From Providencia sp. (GTDB lineage: Bacteria > Pseudomonadota > Gammaproteobacteria > Enterobacterales > Enterobacteriaceae), in NCBI RefSeq assembly GCF_003533305.1, contig NZ_DOEH01000016.1, forward strand, positions 1 to 64,000: a stretch of 64,000 nt of DNA, given 5' to 3'. Position 1 is the first letter of the stretch; each line of letters begins with the position of its first letter. This document shows, piece after piece, positions 45,692 through 55,970 of the stretch. The position numbers were made by a program, and so were the translations under genes. The notes under the pieces were generated by a model. It ran no database searches. It was given only the letters and a program-made list of their open reading frames with translations, and had not been told where the DNA came from.

Positions 45692-46942
45692 ATGAAAAAA
45701 GCGTTTCACATTATGGCAAAGCCAACTAGCTATCAATGTAATTTAAAATGTGATTACTGCTTTTATCTTGAAAAAGAGCATCAACAGGGATTCGGGAATC
45801 AAAAACTAAAATGCATGGACGATAATGTATTACGTGAATATATACGTCAATATATTGCATTATCCCCAGCGAATAAAATTGATTTTACTTGGCAAGGGGG
45901 AGAGCCAACCATGGCGGGGTTGGACTTCTTTAAGCGAGTTATTCATTATCAAAAACGTTATAGCAATGGTAAACAGATTTATAATAGCCTGCAAACTAAT
46001 GGGGTTTTATTGAATTCTGAATGGGCTGCGTTTTTAAAAGAACACCAATTTTTAGTGGGGATTTCACTCGATGGCCCCGATTGGCTTCATGATATTTATC
46101 GTAAATCAAATTCTGGTAATTCAGTATTTAATAAAGTTATTAATGCGATTAATTTATTAAAAGAGCATCAAATTGATTTTAATATTTTAACGGTTATTAA
46201 TAATGAAACAGCAAAATACCCGGAAGAAATTTATCGGTTTATTACTGAAGTTTTACATGTTAATCATGTTCAATTTATCCCAGTTGTTGAGCATGAAATG
46301 CAAAACATGCCAGTACAACACTTAAGCTACCCACAAGAAGCGGGAAGTAAACAATTAACGCCATGGTCAATTACCGGCAAGCAGTACGGTGACTTTATTA
46401 AAAAAGTGTTTGATCTATGGGTTAAAAAAGATGTCGGTAAAGTTTTTGTGCAGTTATTTGATAATTCACTTGCCGCGTGGTCTGGGGATATGCCTAGTTT
46501 TTGTGTGATGCAGCCTTCCTGTGGTTATGGATTAGTTGCAGAACAAAATGGGGATATTTATAGTTGCGACCATTTTGTTTATCCCGAATTTAAATTAGGT
46601 AATTTATTAACTAAGCCACTTAATAAATTAGTTTATAGTAAACAGCAGCAGCGTTTTGGGCAGCAAAAATTAAATCTTTCTACCGCATGTCAGCAGTGTG
46701 AATTTAAATTTGCTTGTCATGGTGGTTGTCCGAAACATCGAACATTAAAAGTAGAAAATAAATGGCATAATCATTTATGTGAGGGGTATAAGGCTATTTT
46801 CTCTCATATTGACCCTTATATGCGATTTATGGCGAATGAACTGAAATATTATCGATCACCTGCATCCATAATGGACAATTTGCATTTATTTCATCAATCC
46901 CATGTAGTCACTAATAATATTCCTATCAGACAGGTAAATTAG
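45692..46942 (+). CDS. Anaerobic sulfatase-maturating enzyme (radical SAM)
   Basis: A 416-residue radical SAM enzyme that converts the active-site Cys of the sulfatase to formylglycine without oxygen. The SAM-cluster motif is CNLKCDYC (Cys16, Cys20, Cys23). DFTWQGGEPTMAGLDFF is the SAM-binding GGEP motif and GISLDGPDWLHD contains the Asp expected to act as base. The C-terminal SPASM region carries auxiliary-cluster cysteines (CVMQPSCGYG, YSCDHFVYPE, CQQCEFKFACHGGCPKHR). It is the last gene of the sulfatase operon and relates to YidF/AslB-type maturases. Confidence 0.94.
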   Translation: MKKAFHIMAKPTSYQCNLKCDYCFYLEKEHQQGFGNQKLKCMDDNVLREYIRQYIALSPANKIDFTWQGGEPTMAGLDFFKRVIHYQKRYSNGKQIYNSLQTNGVLLNSEWAAFLKEHQFLVGISLDGPDWLHDIYRKSNSGNSVFNKVINAINLLKEHQIDFNILTVINNETAKYPEEIYRFITEVLHVNHVQFIPVVEHEMQNMPVQHLSYPQEAGSKQLTPWSITGKQYGDFIKKVFDLWVKKDVGKVFVQLFDNSLAAWSGDMPSFCVMQPSCGYGLVAEQNGDIYSCDHFVYPEFKLGNLLTKPLNKLVYSKQQQRFGQQKLNLSTACQQCEFKFACHGGCPKHRTLKVENKWHNHLCEGYKAIFSHIDPYMRFMANELKYYRSPASIMDNLHLFHQSHVVTNNIPIRQVN

Positions 46943-46995
46943 TTTTCTCTGTCGAATCTGATAAAAGACAGCTAGTCATAACTTCTTAATAAGAG

Positions 46996-47030
46996 ATAAA
47001 AAAATACCGGAAAGTAGAACTTTCCGGTAT
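46996..47030 (-). terminator. Terminator of accBC
   Basis: ATACCGGAAAGT and ACTTTCCGGTAT form a perfect 12-bp stem with loop AGA. On the minus strand it is followed by a T-run, so it ends accC transcription; it may also stop the convergent sulfatase operon. Confidence 0.88.
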
Positions 47031-47067
47031 CGATTGACGATGACTAAAATATCAGAGATTCAGTAAA

Positions 47068-48414
47068 TTAATCCTGAATACCCAGCTTTTTCTCCAAATA
47101 GTGGATGTTAGTACCACCTTTTTGGAAATTTTCATCATTCATGATCATTTGGTGCAGTTCAATATTGGTCTTAATGCCATCGATGATCAGTTCATTTAGC
47201 GCATTTTTCATTCGAGAAATGGCAATTTCACGGGTCTCACCGAAAGTAATAAGTTTACCAATCATTGAGTCATAATACGGAGGTACGGTGTAGCCTGCGT
47301 AAATATGTGACTCCCAACGCACACCAAAACCACCTGGAGAGTGGAAACGTGTGATTGTACCTGGACTAGGCAGGAAGGTATGCGGGTCTTCTGCGTTGAT
47401 ACGACACTCAACAGCATGACCGTGCACAACAATTTCTTCTTGCTTCACAGATAAAGGCATACCTGAAGCAATACGCAACTGTTCTTTAATCAAGTCAATA
47501 CCGGTGATCATTTCTGTCACTGGATGCTCAACTTGAATACGGGTATTCATTTCAATGAAATAAAATTCACCGTTTTCGAACAGGAATTCAAACGTACCTG
47601 CACCACGATAGCCGATTTCGATACAAGCGTTAGCACAACGTTCACCGATATTTCGGCGAATTTCAGGAGTAATGCCCGGTGCTGGTGCTTCTTCAACGAC
47701 TTTTTGGTGACGACGTTGCATTGAACAGTCACGTTCTGCTAAATAAATAGCATGTCCTTGACCATCAGCCATCACTTGGATTTCAATATGACGTGGATTT
47801 TCAAGGTATTTCTCCATGTAAACCATGTCATTATTGAATGCGGCTTTTGCTTCTGCACGAGTCAGATTTATTGATGATTCCAAATCTTTCTCATTACGAA
47901 CAACACGCATACCGCGACCACCACCACCGCCAGACGCTTTAATGATTACCGGGTAACCAATGCGTTTGCCAATAGCTTTATTTTTTTCAGTGTCATTGCC
48001 AAGAGGGCCATCAGAGCCCGGTACGCATGGAACACCTGCAATTTTCATCGCTTTAATCGCTGAGACTTTATCACCCATTAGGCGGATGGTTTCAGCTTTT
48101 GGTCCGATAAAAATAAATCCGGATTGTTCAACTTGTTCTGCAAAATCAGCATTTTCAGACAGGAAACCATATCCTGGGTGAATAGCTTGCGCACCTGAAA
48201 TTTCAGCCGCAGAAATAATTGCAGGAATATTCAGGTAGCTTTTTGCTGATGCTGCTGGGCCAATACAAATGGTTTCATCTGCCAGCAACACGTGTTTTAG
48301 ATCTCTATCTGCCGTGGAGTGAACCGCCACAGTCTTAATGCCTAGTTCTTTACAGGCACGTAGAATGCGCAGTGCAATCTCTCCACGGTTAGCGATAACA
48401 ATTTTTTCCAGCAT
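47068..48414 (-). CDS. accC: Biotin carboxylase subunit of acetyl-CoA carboxylase
   Basis: A 448-residue ATP-grasp enzyme that carboxylates biotin on AccB, the first step of fatty acid synthesis. Typical blocks are [36 protein letters not shown], the glycine-rich [34 protein letters not shown] and [20 protein letters not shown]. It follows accB after 12 bases. In E. coli yhdT-panF follow directly; here the sulfatase locus intervenes. Confidence 0.98.
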   Translation of the reverse strand: MLEKIVIANRGEIALRILRACKELGIKTVAVHSTADRDLKHVLLADETICIGPAASAKSYLNIPAIISAAEISGAQAIHPGYGFLSENADFAEQVEQSGFIFIGPKAETIRLMGDKVSAIKAMKIAGVPCVPGSDGPLGNDTEKNKAIGKRIGYPVIIKASGGGGGRGMRVVRNEKDLESSINLTRAEAKAAFNNDMVYMEKYLENPRHIEIQVMADGQGHAIYLAERDCSMQRRHQKVVEEAPAPGITPEIRRNIGERCANACIEIGYRGAGTFEFLFENGEFYFIEMNTRIQVEHPVTEMITGIDLIKEQLRIASGMPLSVKQEEIVVHGHAVECRINAEDPHTFLPSPGTITRFHSPGGFGVRWESHIYAGYTVPPYYDSMIGKLITFGETREIAISRMKNALNELIIDGIKTNIELHQMIMNDENFQKGGTNIHYLEKKLGIQD

Positions 48415-48426
48415 GGAAACGCCTCG

Positions 48427-48894
48427 TTACTCGATAACAACCAATGGCTCGTCAAATTCTACTGCATCACCGTTTTGCAACAGAATGGCTTTAACAACGC
48501 CGGCTTTATCTGCTTCAATTTGGTTCATCATCTTCATCGCTTCAACGATACAAAGAGGATCACCTACGCTAACTGTTTGACCAACTTCAACAAAAGATTT
48601 TGCTTCTGGGCTTGGTGCGCGGTAGAAGGTTCCAACCATTGGGGAACGAACTTGGTGACCAGAAACAACAGCAGGTGCTACTGAAGCGGCTTCTTGAACA
48701 ACAGCAACTGCGTTAGCAAGTGCAGGTTGTGGCGCAGCAGGAGCGGAATAAAATTGTTGAGGTGCCGGCATCATTTGAGACGCTGGTGCTAAGCGGCTGA
48801 TACGTACTGACTCTTCACCTTCAGAAATTTCCAGTTCAGAAATGCCAGACTCTTCGACTAGTTCGATCAGCTTTTTAATTTTACGAATATCCAT
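48427..48894 (-). CDS. accB: Biotin carboxyl carrier protein
   Basis: The 155-residue biotinylated subunit of acetyl-CoA carboxylase. The N-terminal [20 protein letters not shown] is followed by a Pro/Ala-rich linker (residues ~35-78). The biotinyl domain carries the attachment Lys121 in [15 protein letters not shown] and the protruding-thumb text [14 protein letters not shown]. In E. coli the AccB N-terminus represses its own operon; the same region is conserved here. The gene is 18 bases downstream of aroQ. Confidence 0.98.
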   Translation of the reverse strand: MDIRKIKKLIELVEESGISELEISEGEESVRISRLAPASQMMPAPQQFYSAPAAPQPALANAVAVVQEAASVAPAVVSGHQVRSPMVGTFYRAPSPEAKSFVEVGQTVSVGDPLCIVEAMKMMNQIEADKAGVVKAILLQNGDAVEFDEPLVVIE

Positions 48895-48912
48895 GGATAT
48901 GATTCCGTACTC

Positions 48913-49377
48913 TTATATTTTAATTGAATTAATTAGATGCAGACGGTTAACCGCTGCCTGTAAAGCAAAACTGTAACCATCAGCACCAAGACCACAAATT
49001 ACACCGACAGCTTGGTCGGATAAATAAGAATGTTGGCGAAATGGTTCTCTTGCATGCACATTAGATAGGTGGATCTCGATAAACGGGAGTGCCACTGCCA
49101 GTAATGCATCACGTAAGGCAACGCTAGTATGCGTGAATGCCGCTGGATTAATTAGAATAAAATCAGTATTACCTCGTGCAGCATGAATTGTATCAATCAG
49201 TTCATGTTCTGCATTTGATTGAAAATGACTTAATTTTACACCTAACTTTTCAGCTTCTAGTGTTAGCTTGGACACAATACCTGTAAGCGTTTGAGTACCG
49301 TACTTATCAGGTTCCCTCGTTCCTAGCAGGTTTAGGTTTGGTCCATTAAGAAGCAAAATGTGAATATCTTCTGTCAT
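48913..49377 (-). CDS. aroQ: 3-dehydroquinate dehydratase, type II
   Basis: A 154-residue dodecameric-type dehydroquinase of the shikimate pathway. The start is set at ATG 49377 ([19 protein letters not shown]) because family members begin just before the HILLLNGPN strand; a longer frame from 49443 adds 22 unlikely residues. The catalytic set is visible: the Tyr of [10 protein letters not shown] (which replaces the usual ExYG context), [16 protein letters not shown] with His, [14 protein letters not shown] and [11 protein letters not shown]. It is cotranscribed with accB and accC. Confidence 0.94.
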   Translation of the reverse strand: MTEDIHILLLNGPNLNLLGTREPDKYGTQTLTGIVSKLTLEAEKLGVKLSHFQSNAEHELIDTIHAARGNTDFILINPAAFTHTSVALRDALLAVALPFIEIHLSNVHAREPFRQHSYLSDQAVGVICGLGADGYSFALQAAVNRLHLINSIKI

Positions 49378-49562
49378 TGTGCTGCTAACTCCGACGATAC
49401 GCCAATAGTCCGACAACATAACCTGATGTAGGCGGTTTGTCATCTCTTATCATGAAAATAAATAGATTTTTGGCTGACAAAGAACGCATTATAATTATTT
49501 CGTAGCATATAGCAGCAAAATACTGGTCTTATCAGAGAAATTACCCGAAATTATTTTATAAA

Positions 49563-49619
49563 TTGTGCGGTAATCCATACTTTTACTTAATGATGCAAAA
49601 TAAATATGGAACCGCACAA
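49563..49619. other. Long imperfect palindrome between aroQ and acuI
   Basis: TTGTGCGGTAATCCATA and TATGGAACCGCACAA pair (9 bp + 6 bp with an AA bulge) around a 25-base AT-rich loop, ending 7 bases before the acuI stop. It may be an acuI terminator or attenuator; there is no clear U-run. It does not match the dispersed repeat family above. Confidence 0.5.
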
Positions 49620-49625
49620 ATCGCG

Positions 49626-50609
49626 TTATTCAGCGCGAAGATTAACAAGGGTACGCCCTGTTACCTGATTATTTAAGAGTTTTTTTGCATATTCTACTGA
49701 TTGTTCTAATGTAATTTCAGAACTGATTTGTTCGTAGAATGATTCAGGCAGTAGCTGTGCCAAGCGCTCCCATACTTTTGAACGTTTCGCCGCTGGGTAA
49801 TATACTGAATCGACACCTTGTAAGCGCACATTACGTAAAATAAATGGCATCACTGTGGTGGGTAAGGTAAATCCACCTGCTAAACCGCAAGCTGCAACGG
49901 CGCCATTATAGCTAATTTGTGCCAGTAAATTGGCAAGAAGATCGCCACCAACTGTATCAATGGCACCCGCCCAAAGCTGTTTTCCTAAAGGTTTTGCCGG
50001 ATGAGTATAGTCGCTGCGAGGTAAGATTTTTTTAGCGCCGATACTGCGTAAGTAATCGCTATTTTCTTCACGACCAGAAATCGCCACCACATCATAGCCA
50101 AGTGCAGTTAATAGTTGAATAGCAACGCTGCCTACCCCACCACTTGCCCCACTTACGACAATTTCGCCTTTATCGGGTGTAATACCGGCCTCTTCTAATG
50201 CATTAACGCAAAGCATTGCCGTGAAACCAGCGGTACCAATAATCATCGCTTTTCGTAAGGAAAGTGCTTCGGGTAAAGGGGTTAAATAATCGGCTGGGAC
50301 TTTTGCTTGGGTTGCAAGACCACCCCAATGTGTTTCACCAACGCCCCATCCAGTCAGTAAGACATGCTGACCTACGTGAAATCGAGGATCTTCACTGTGA
50401 TGGATGACGCCGGAAAAATCGATACCAGGTACCATTGGATAATTGCGGACGACGCCAGCTTTGCCATTGATAGCAAGGGCATCTTTGTAGTTAAGTGTTG
50501 ACCAGTGAATATCAACGATGACGTCACCTGATGGTCGTTTATCTGTCGATAATGCTAAAATTTCAGGGACAATTTTTTCCGCTTGTTGCTGGAGGACGAG
50601 GGCTTTCAT
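49626..50609 (-). CDS. acuI: Acrylyl-CoA reductase (YhdH/AcuI family)
   Basis: A 327-residue zinc-free medium-chain reductase that reduces acrylyl-CoA to propionyl-CoA with NADPH, detoxifying acrylate. The YhdH/AcuI pattern is clear: STLNYKDALAINGKAGVVRNYPMVPGIDFSG, GWGVGETHWGGLATQA, and the nucleotide-binding GEIVVSGASGGVGSVAIQLL. PFILRNVRLQGVDSV and the C-terminal TGRTLVNL also fit. In E. coli yhdH lies beside accBC and mre as well. ATG 50609 follows an AGGAG-like site. Confidence 0.93.
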   Translation of the reverse strand: MKALVLQQQAEKIVPEILALSTDKRPSGDVIVDIHWSTLNYKDALAINGKAGVVRNYPMVPGIDFSGVIHHSEDPRFHVGQHVLLTGWGVGETHWGGLATQAKVPADYLTPLPEALSLRKAMIIGTAGFTAMLCVNALEEAGITPDKGEIVVSGASGGVGSVAIQLLTALGYDVVAISGREENSDYLRSIGAKKILPRSDYTHPAKPLGKQLWAGAIDTVGGDLLANLLAQISYNGAVAACGLAGGFTLPTTVMPFILRNVRLQGVDSVYYPAAKRSKVWERLAQLLPESFYEQISSEITLEQSVEYAKKLLNNQVTGRTLVNLRAE

Positions 50610-52275
<1,666 letters not shown>

Positions 52276-52289
52276 ATAACGCCATAGGC

Positions 52290-52314
52290 CGGCTGGGGAA
52301 AATTGCTCCAGCCG
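52290..52314 (+). terminator. Intercistronic hairpin after mreB
   Basis: CGGCTGGGG and CTCCAGCCG pair (one G-U) around AAAATTG, followed by CTGCTTTGACTTTTTT. It probably acts as a partial terminator giving more mreB than mreCD message. Confidence 0.65.
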
Positions 52315-52362
52315 CTGCTTTGACTTTTTTGATTCTCTGACATTAGCGAAACTCTGCCACTC

Positions 52363-53325
52363 ATGAAGCCAATTTTTAGGCGAGGCCCATCCCTACAGTT
52401 ACGCATCTTTTTTGCAGTCATAATTGCATTAGTGCTGGTGGTGATTGACCATCGTTTTGAGCCTTTCAATAAAATCCGTAACTATTTAGACACGGCAGTC
52501 AGCCCGTTCTATTTTTTAGCGAACGGACCGCGCCAATTTCTTGATAATGTTTCTGAGAGCTTTTCTTCACGTTCACAACTTCAATTTGAAAATAAAGCGT
52601 TGAGTCAGGAACTATTACTCAAAAAAGCGGATAATCTGCTTCTCGAACAATTAAAACAAGAAAATTCCCGTTTGAGAGAGTTGTTAGGTTCGCCACTTCG
52701 TCAAGATGAGCACATGATGGTGACCCAAGTCATTTCAGGTGCCAATACACCTTATCGTGACCAAGTTGTCATTGATAAAGGCAGTAATGAAGGCGTGTAT
52801 GAAGGGCAGCCCGTAATTAGTGATAAAGGCGTTGTTGGCCAAGTCGTTGGTGTGAGCTATTTTAATAGCCGGGTTTTATTGATTTGCGATACGGCTCATG
52901 CGTTACCCGTGCAAGTTTTACGCAATGATGTTCGTGTGATTGCTGCGGGTTCTGGATGTGCAGATGACCTTTTATTAGAGCCATTACCTGAAAATACGGA
53001 TATTCGCGTGGGCGATGTGCTTGTGACTTCAGGTCTTGGTGGTCGTTTTCCTGAAGGTTATCCTGTTGCTGTTGTGTCAGCGGTAAAGCATGATACTCAA
53101 CGGGCTTATACAATAATCAGTGCAAGGCCAAGTGCAGAGCTTCAACGACTACGTTATTTATTATTGTTATGGGGTAATGGGAGTGAACCTGCGGTTCCAA
53201 TGCCACCGTCTGAAGTTTATCGTGCGGCAAATGAGCGTTTGATGAAAGTTCTTCCTCAAGTGCTGCCTAATCCGAGCGAAATACAAGGGCCACCATTGCC
53301 ACCATCGCCGGAACCACAGCCATAA
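52363..53325 (+). CDS. mreC: Rod-shape-determining protein MreC
   Basis: A 320-residue bitopic inner-membrane protein that links MreB to the periplasmic cell-wall synthases PBP2/RodA. A basic N-terminus (MKPIFRRGPSLQLRIF) leads to one membrane helix at ~16-33, then a coiled coil (~75-110; ENKALSQELLLKKADN, LEQLKQENSRLRELL) and two beta-barrel domains (VIDKGSNEGVYEGQPVIS, GVVGQVVGVS, VRVGDVLVTSGLGGRFPEGYPVA). The C-terminus is a Pro-rich tail. The gene is 87 bases after mreB. Confidence 0.95.
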   Translation: MKPIFRRGPSLQLRIFFAVIIALVLVVIDHRFEPFNKIRNYLDTAVSPFYFLANGPRQFLDNVSESFSSRSQLQFENKALSQELLLKKADNLLLEQLKQENSRLRELLGSPLRQDEHMMVTQVISGANTPYRDQVVIDKGSNEGVYEGQPVISDKGVVGQVVGVSYFNSRVLLICDTAHALPVQVLRNDVRVIAAGSGCADDLLLEPLPENTDIRVGDVLVTSGLGGRFPEGYPVAVVSAVKHDTQRAYTIISARPSAELQRLRYLLLLWGNGSEPAVPMPPSEVYRAANERLMKVLPQVLPNPSEIQGPPLPPSPEPQP

Positions 53326-53366
53326 TAAGGGTAAACAATATGGTTATGGGTAGGAGAATTAACTAA

Positions 53367-53855
53367 ATGGATGAATACCGTGGCAATGGTCGTGGCATTA
53401 TTTGGTTATCTTTTTTTATTGCATTGATCCTGCAAGTGATGCCTTGGCCTGAACAATTAGCTTTCTATCGTCCCACATGGCTATTATTAATCCTGATTTA
53501 TTGGGTGATGGCGTTACCTCATCGTGTTAGCGTCGGAACAAGCTTTGTTTTAGGTGTGATTGTCGATTCTATTCAAGGCTCGGCATTAGGGGTTCATGGC
53601 CTTTCATTTAGCATTATTTGCTACCTCGTCTCGTATAAGCATCAATTATTAAGAAATATGGCACTTTGGCAGCAAGCCTTAGTCATCGCCTTTCTTACCG
53701 TAATTCAAGATTTATCAGTCTTTTGGGCTGAATTTCTATCTTCACAGGTATTATTCCATCCACAAGTATTCTGGAATAGTCCAGTGAATGGTATTCTGTG
53801 GCCATGGCTATTTTTGTTATTACGAAAAATTCGTCGTCAGTTCTCAGTATGTTAA
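53367..53855 (+). CDS. mreD: Rod-shape-determining membrane protein MreD
   Basis: A 162-residue inner-membrane protein with about five or six helices, matching E. coli MreD in length. It opens with [24 protein letters not shown], then [25 protein letters not shown] and [21 protein letters not shown]. It completes the MreBCD complex. TAGGAG lies upstream. The following maf gene is 36 bases on. Confidence 0.95.
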   Translation: MDEYRGNGRGIIWLSFFIALILQVMPWPEQLAFYRPTWLLLILIYWVMALPHRVSVGTSFVLGVIVDSIQGSALGVHGLSFSIICYLVSYKHQLLRNMALWQQALVIAFLTVIQDLSVFWAEFLSSQVLFHPQVFWNSPVNGILWPWLFLLLRKIRRQFSVC

Positions 53856-53891
53856 GACTTTAGCTGTCGGCAAGCATTGGAAATATTGCTT

Positions 53892-54455
53892 ATGAGTCTG
53901 ATTTATTTGGCATCAGGTTCACCGAGAAGACGGGAACTGGTGCAATTACTTGACTACCATTTTGAAATTTTACGTCCTGAAGTGGAAGAAAAATGGCAGC
54001 AAGGAGAACAACCGCAAGAATATGTACAACGTTTAGCACGAGAAAAATCTTTGGCAGGTGTCGCGATTGCACCACAAGATAGACCCGTTTTAGGTGCTGA
54101 TACAATTGTTGTCCTAAACGGAGAAATATTAGAAAAGCCGCGTGATGCCGCACATGCCGAAGAAATACTGCGTACACTATCCGGACATACACATCAGGTG
54201 ATGACGGCGATTGCATTATCGGACAGTCGTTTGACGTTAAATTCACTGATTGTGACAGATGTGACATTCCGCGAGTTATCTTTGTCAGAAATACATGATT
54301 ATATCCAATCAGGCGAACCAATGGATAAAGCCGGCGCTTATGGTATACAAGGCATTGGTGGGCGTTTTATTCGTCGCATTAATGGCAGCTACCATGCTGT
54401 TGTTGGTTTACCGTTGGTCGAAACAGATGAATTAATACAGCAATTTTTAGCGTAA
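53892..54455 (+). CDS. maf: Maf-type dTTP/UTP pyrophosphatase (YhdE)
   Basis: A 187-residue nucleotide pyrophosphatase that hydrolyses dTTP, UTP and modified pyrimidine nucleotides, a house-cleaning role. ATG 53892 ([20 protein letters not shown]) is the family start; a TTG at 53877 adds five residues with no support. The YhdE-type motifs are [28 protein letters not shown], and [19 protein letters not shown]. It forms one transcription unit with mreBCD and rng. Confidence 0.94.
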   Translation: MSLIYLASGSPRRRELVQLLDYHFEILRPEVEEKWQQGEQPQEYVQRLAREKSLAGVAIAPQDRPVLGADTIVVLNGEILEKPRDAAHAEEILRTLSGHTHQVMTAIALSDSRLTLNSLIVTDVTFRELSLSEIHDYIQSGEPMDKAGAYGIQGIGGRFIRRINGSYHAVVGLPLVETDELIQQFLA

Positions 54456-54476
54456 GGTTGATGGTAAGGGAAACTT

Positions 54477-55946
54477 ATGACTGCAGAGCTATTAGTAAAC
54501 ATTACACCATCTGAAACGCGCGTTGCTTATATCGATGGTGGAATTTTACAAGAAATACATGTTGAGCGAGAAGCAAAAAGGGGACTAGTAGGGAATATTT
54601 ACAAAGGCCGTGTGAGTCGTGTGTTGCCGGGTATGCAGGCGGCCTTTGTTGATATTGGTCTGGATAAAGCCGCTTTTTTGCACGCTTCCGACATCATGCC
54701 ACATACAGAATGTATTGCGGGTGATGAGCGAAAAAACTTTCATGTCAGAGATATCGCGGAATTAGTTAAACAAGGTCAAGACCTGATTGTACAAGTGGTG
54801 AAAGACCCTCTGGGTACTAAAGGTGCGCGATTAACTACAGATATTACATTACCTTCTCGTTATTTAGTTTTTATGCCTGGGGCGTCCCATGTTGGCGTTT
54901 CTCAGCGTATTGATAGTGAGACTGAGCGGGAGCGTTTAAAGTCTTGTGTGGCTCAGTACTGCGATGAAAACGGTGGGTTTATCATTCGTACTGCGGCAGA
55001 AGGTGTCGGTGAAGAAGAAGTTAAGCAAGATGCTGCATTTTTAAAACGTTTATGGGCTAAAGTCATTGAGCGTAAAAAGCGCAATGTCACGCGGACAAAA
55101 ATTTATGGCGAGCTTTCTCTCGCATATCGAATTATTCGTGATTTTGCTGGGGCATCACTCGATAGAATTCGTGTTGACTCCCGTTTGACCTATACTCAAC
55201 TCCAAGAGTTTGTTGAAGAGTATGTGCCTGAAATGACGGCAAAGCTTGAGCTTTACCAAGGCAATCAACCTATTTTTGACCTTTTTGATGTTGAAAATGA
55301 AATTCAACGGGCAATGGAAAGAAAAGTTGAATTAAAATCAGGTGGTTACCTGATTATCGATCAGACAGAAGCAATGACCACCATTGATATCAATACGGGG
55401 GCTTTTGTTGGTCATCGTAATCTTGAAGAGACCATTTTTAATACTAACATTGAAGCGACTCAATCTATTGCGAGACAATTGCGCCTGAGAAATTTAGGTG
55501 GGATTATTATTATTGATTTTATCGATATGACAGATGCTGAACATCGTCGACGCGTTTTAGCTTCATTAGAGCAAGCTTTAAGCAAAGATAAAGTGAAAAC
55601 AACGATCAGTCATTTTTCGCAGCTTGGTTTAGTGGAAATGACCCGTAAACGTACCAGAGAAAGTCTTGAACATGTTCTGTGTGACGATTGCCCTACTTGC
55701 CAAGGTCGAGGAACGGTAAAATCAGTTGAAACCGTGTGTTATGAAATTTTACGTGAGATAGTTAGGGTTCACCGTACTATCGATGCCGATAGATTCTTAG
55801 TTTACGCTGCTCAATCAGTTGTTGATGTACTCAAAGGTGATGAGTCACATGCTTTAGCTGAGGTTGAGATCTTCGTGGGTAAACAAGTTAAAGTTCAGAC
55901 TGAACCTTTGTATAGTCAGGAACGTTTTGATGTCGTGATGATGTAG
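54477..55946 (+). CDS. rng: Ribonuclease G
   Basis: A 489-residue endoribonuclease, the same length as E. coli RNase G, which matures the 5' end of 16S rRNA and degrades some mRNAs. The S1 domain is near the N-terminus (GNIYKGRVSRVLPGMQAAFVDIG). The 5'-sensor region and DNase I-like catalytic domain carry the Mg-binding Asp residues (MTTIDINTGAFVGHRN and GGIIIIDFIDM). The zinc-link CDDCPTCQGRG is used in tetramerisation. It lacks the long C-terminal degradosome scaffold of RNase E. Confidence 0.97.
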   Translation: MTAELLVNITPSETRVAYIDGGILQEIHVEREAKRGLVGNIYKGRVSRVLPGMQAAFVDIGLDKAAFLHASDIMPHTECIAGDERKNFHVRDIAELVKQGQDLIVQVVKDPLGTKGARLTTDITLPSRYLVFMPGASHVGVSQRIDSETERERLKSCVAQYCDENGGFIIRTAAEGVGEEEVKQDAAFLKRLWAKVIERKKRNVTRTKIYGELSLAYRIIRDFAGASLDRIRVDSRLTYTQLQEFVEEYVPEMTAKLELYQGNQPIFDLFDVENEIQRAMERKVELKSGGYLIIDQTEAMTTIDINTGAFVGHRNLEETIFNTNIEATQSIARQLRLRNLGGIIIIDFIDMTDAEHRRRVLASLEQALSKDKVKTTISHFSQLGLVEMTRKRTRESLEHVLCDDCPTCQGRGTVKSVETVCYEILREIVRVHRTIDADRFLVYAAQSVVDVLKGDESHALAEVEIFVGKQVKVQTEPLYSQERFDVVMM

Positions 55947-55970
55947 CACATTCGTGCATAGGAGAAATCG

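Noticed and set aside
40850..46942. Genomic island with integrase
   Set aside because: The sulfatase locus interrupts conserved synteny, but I found no integrase, transposase, direct repeats or tRNA at its borders.
49563..49619. Another copy of the dispersed repeat family
   Set aside because: Although palindromic, its ends (TTGTGCGGT/ACCGCACAA) do not match the family ends.
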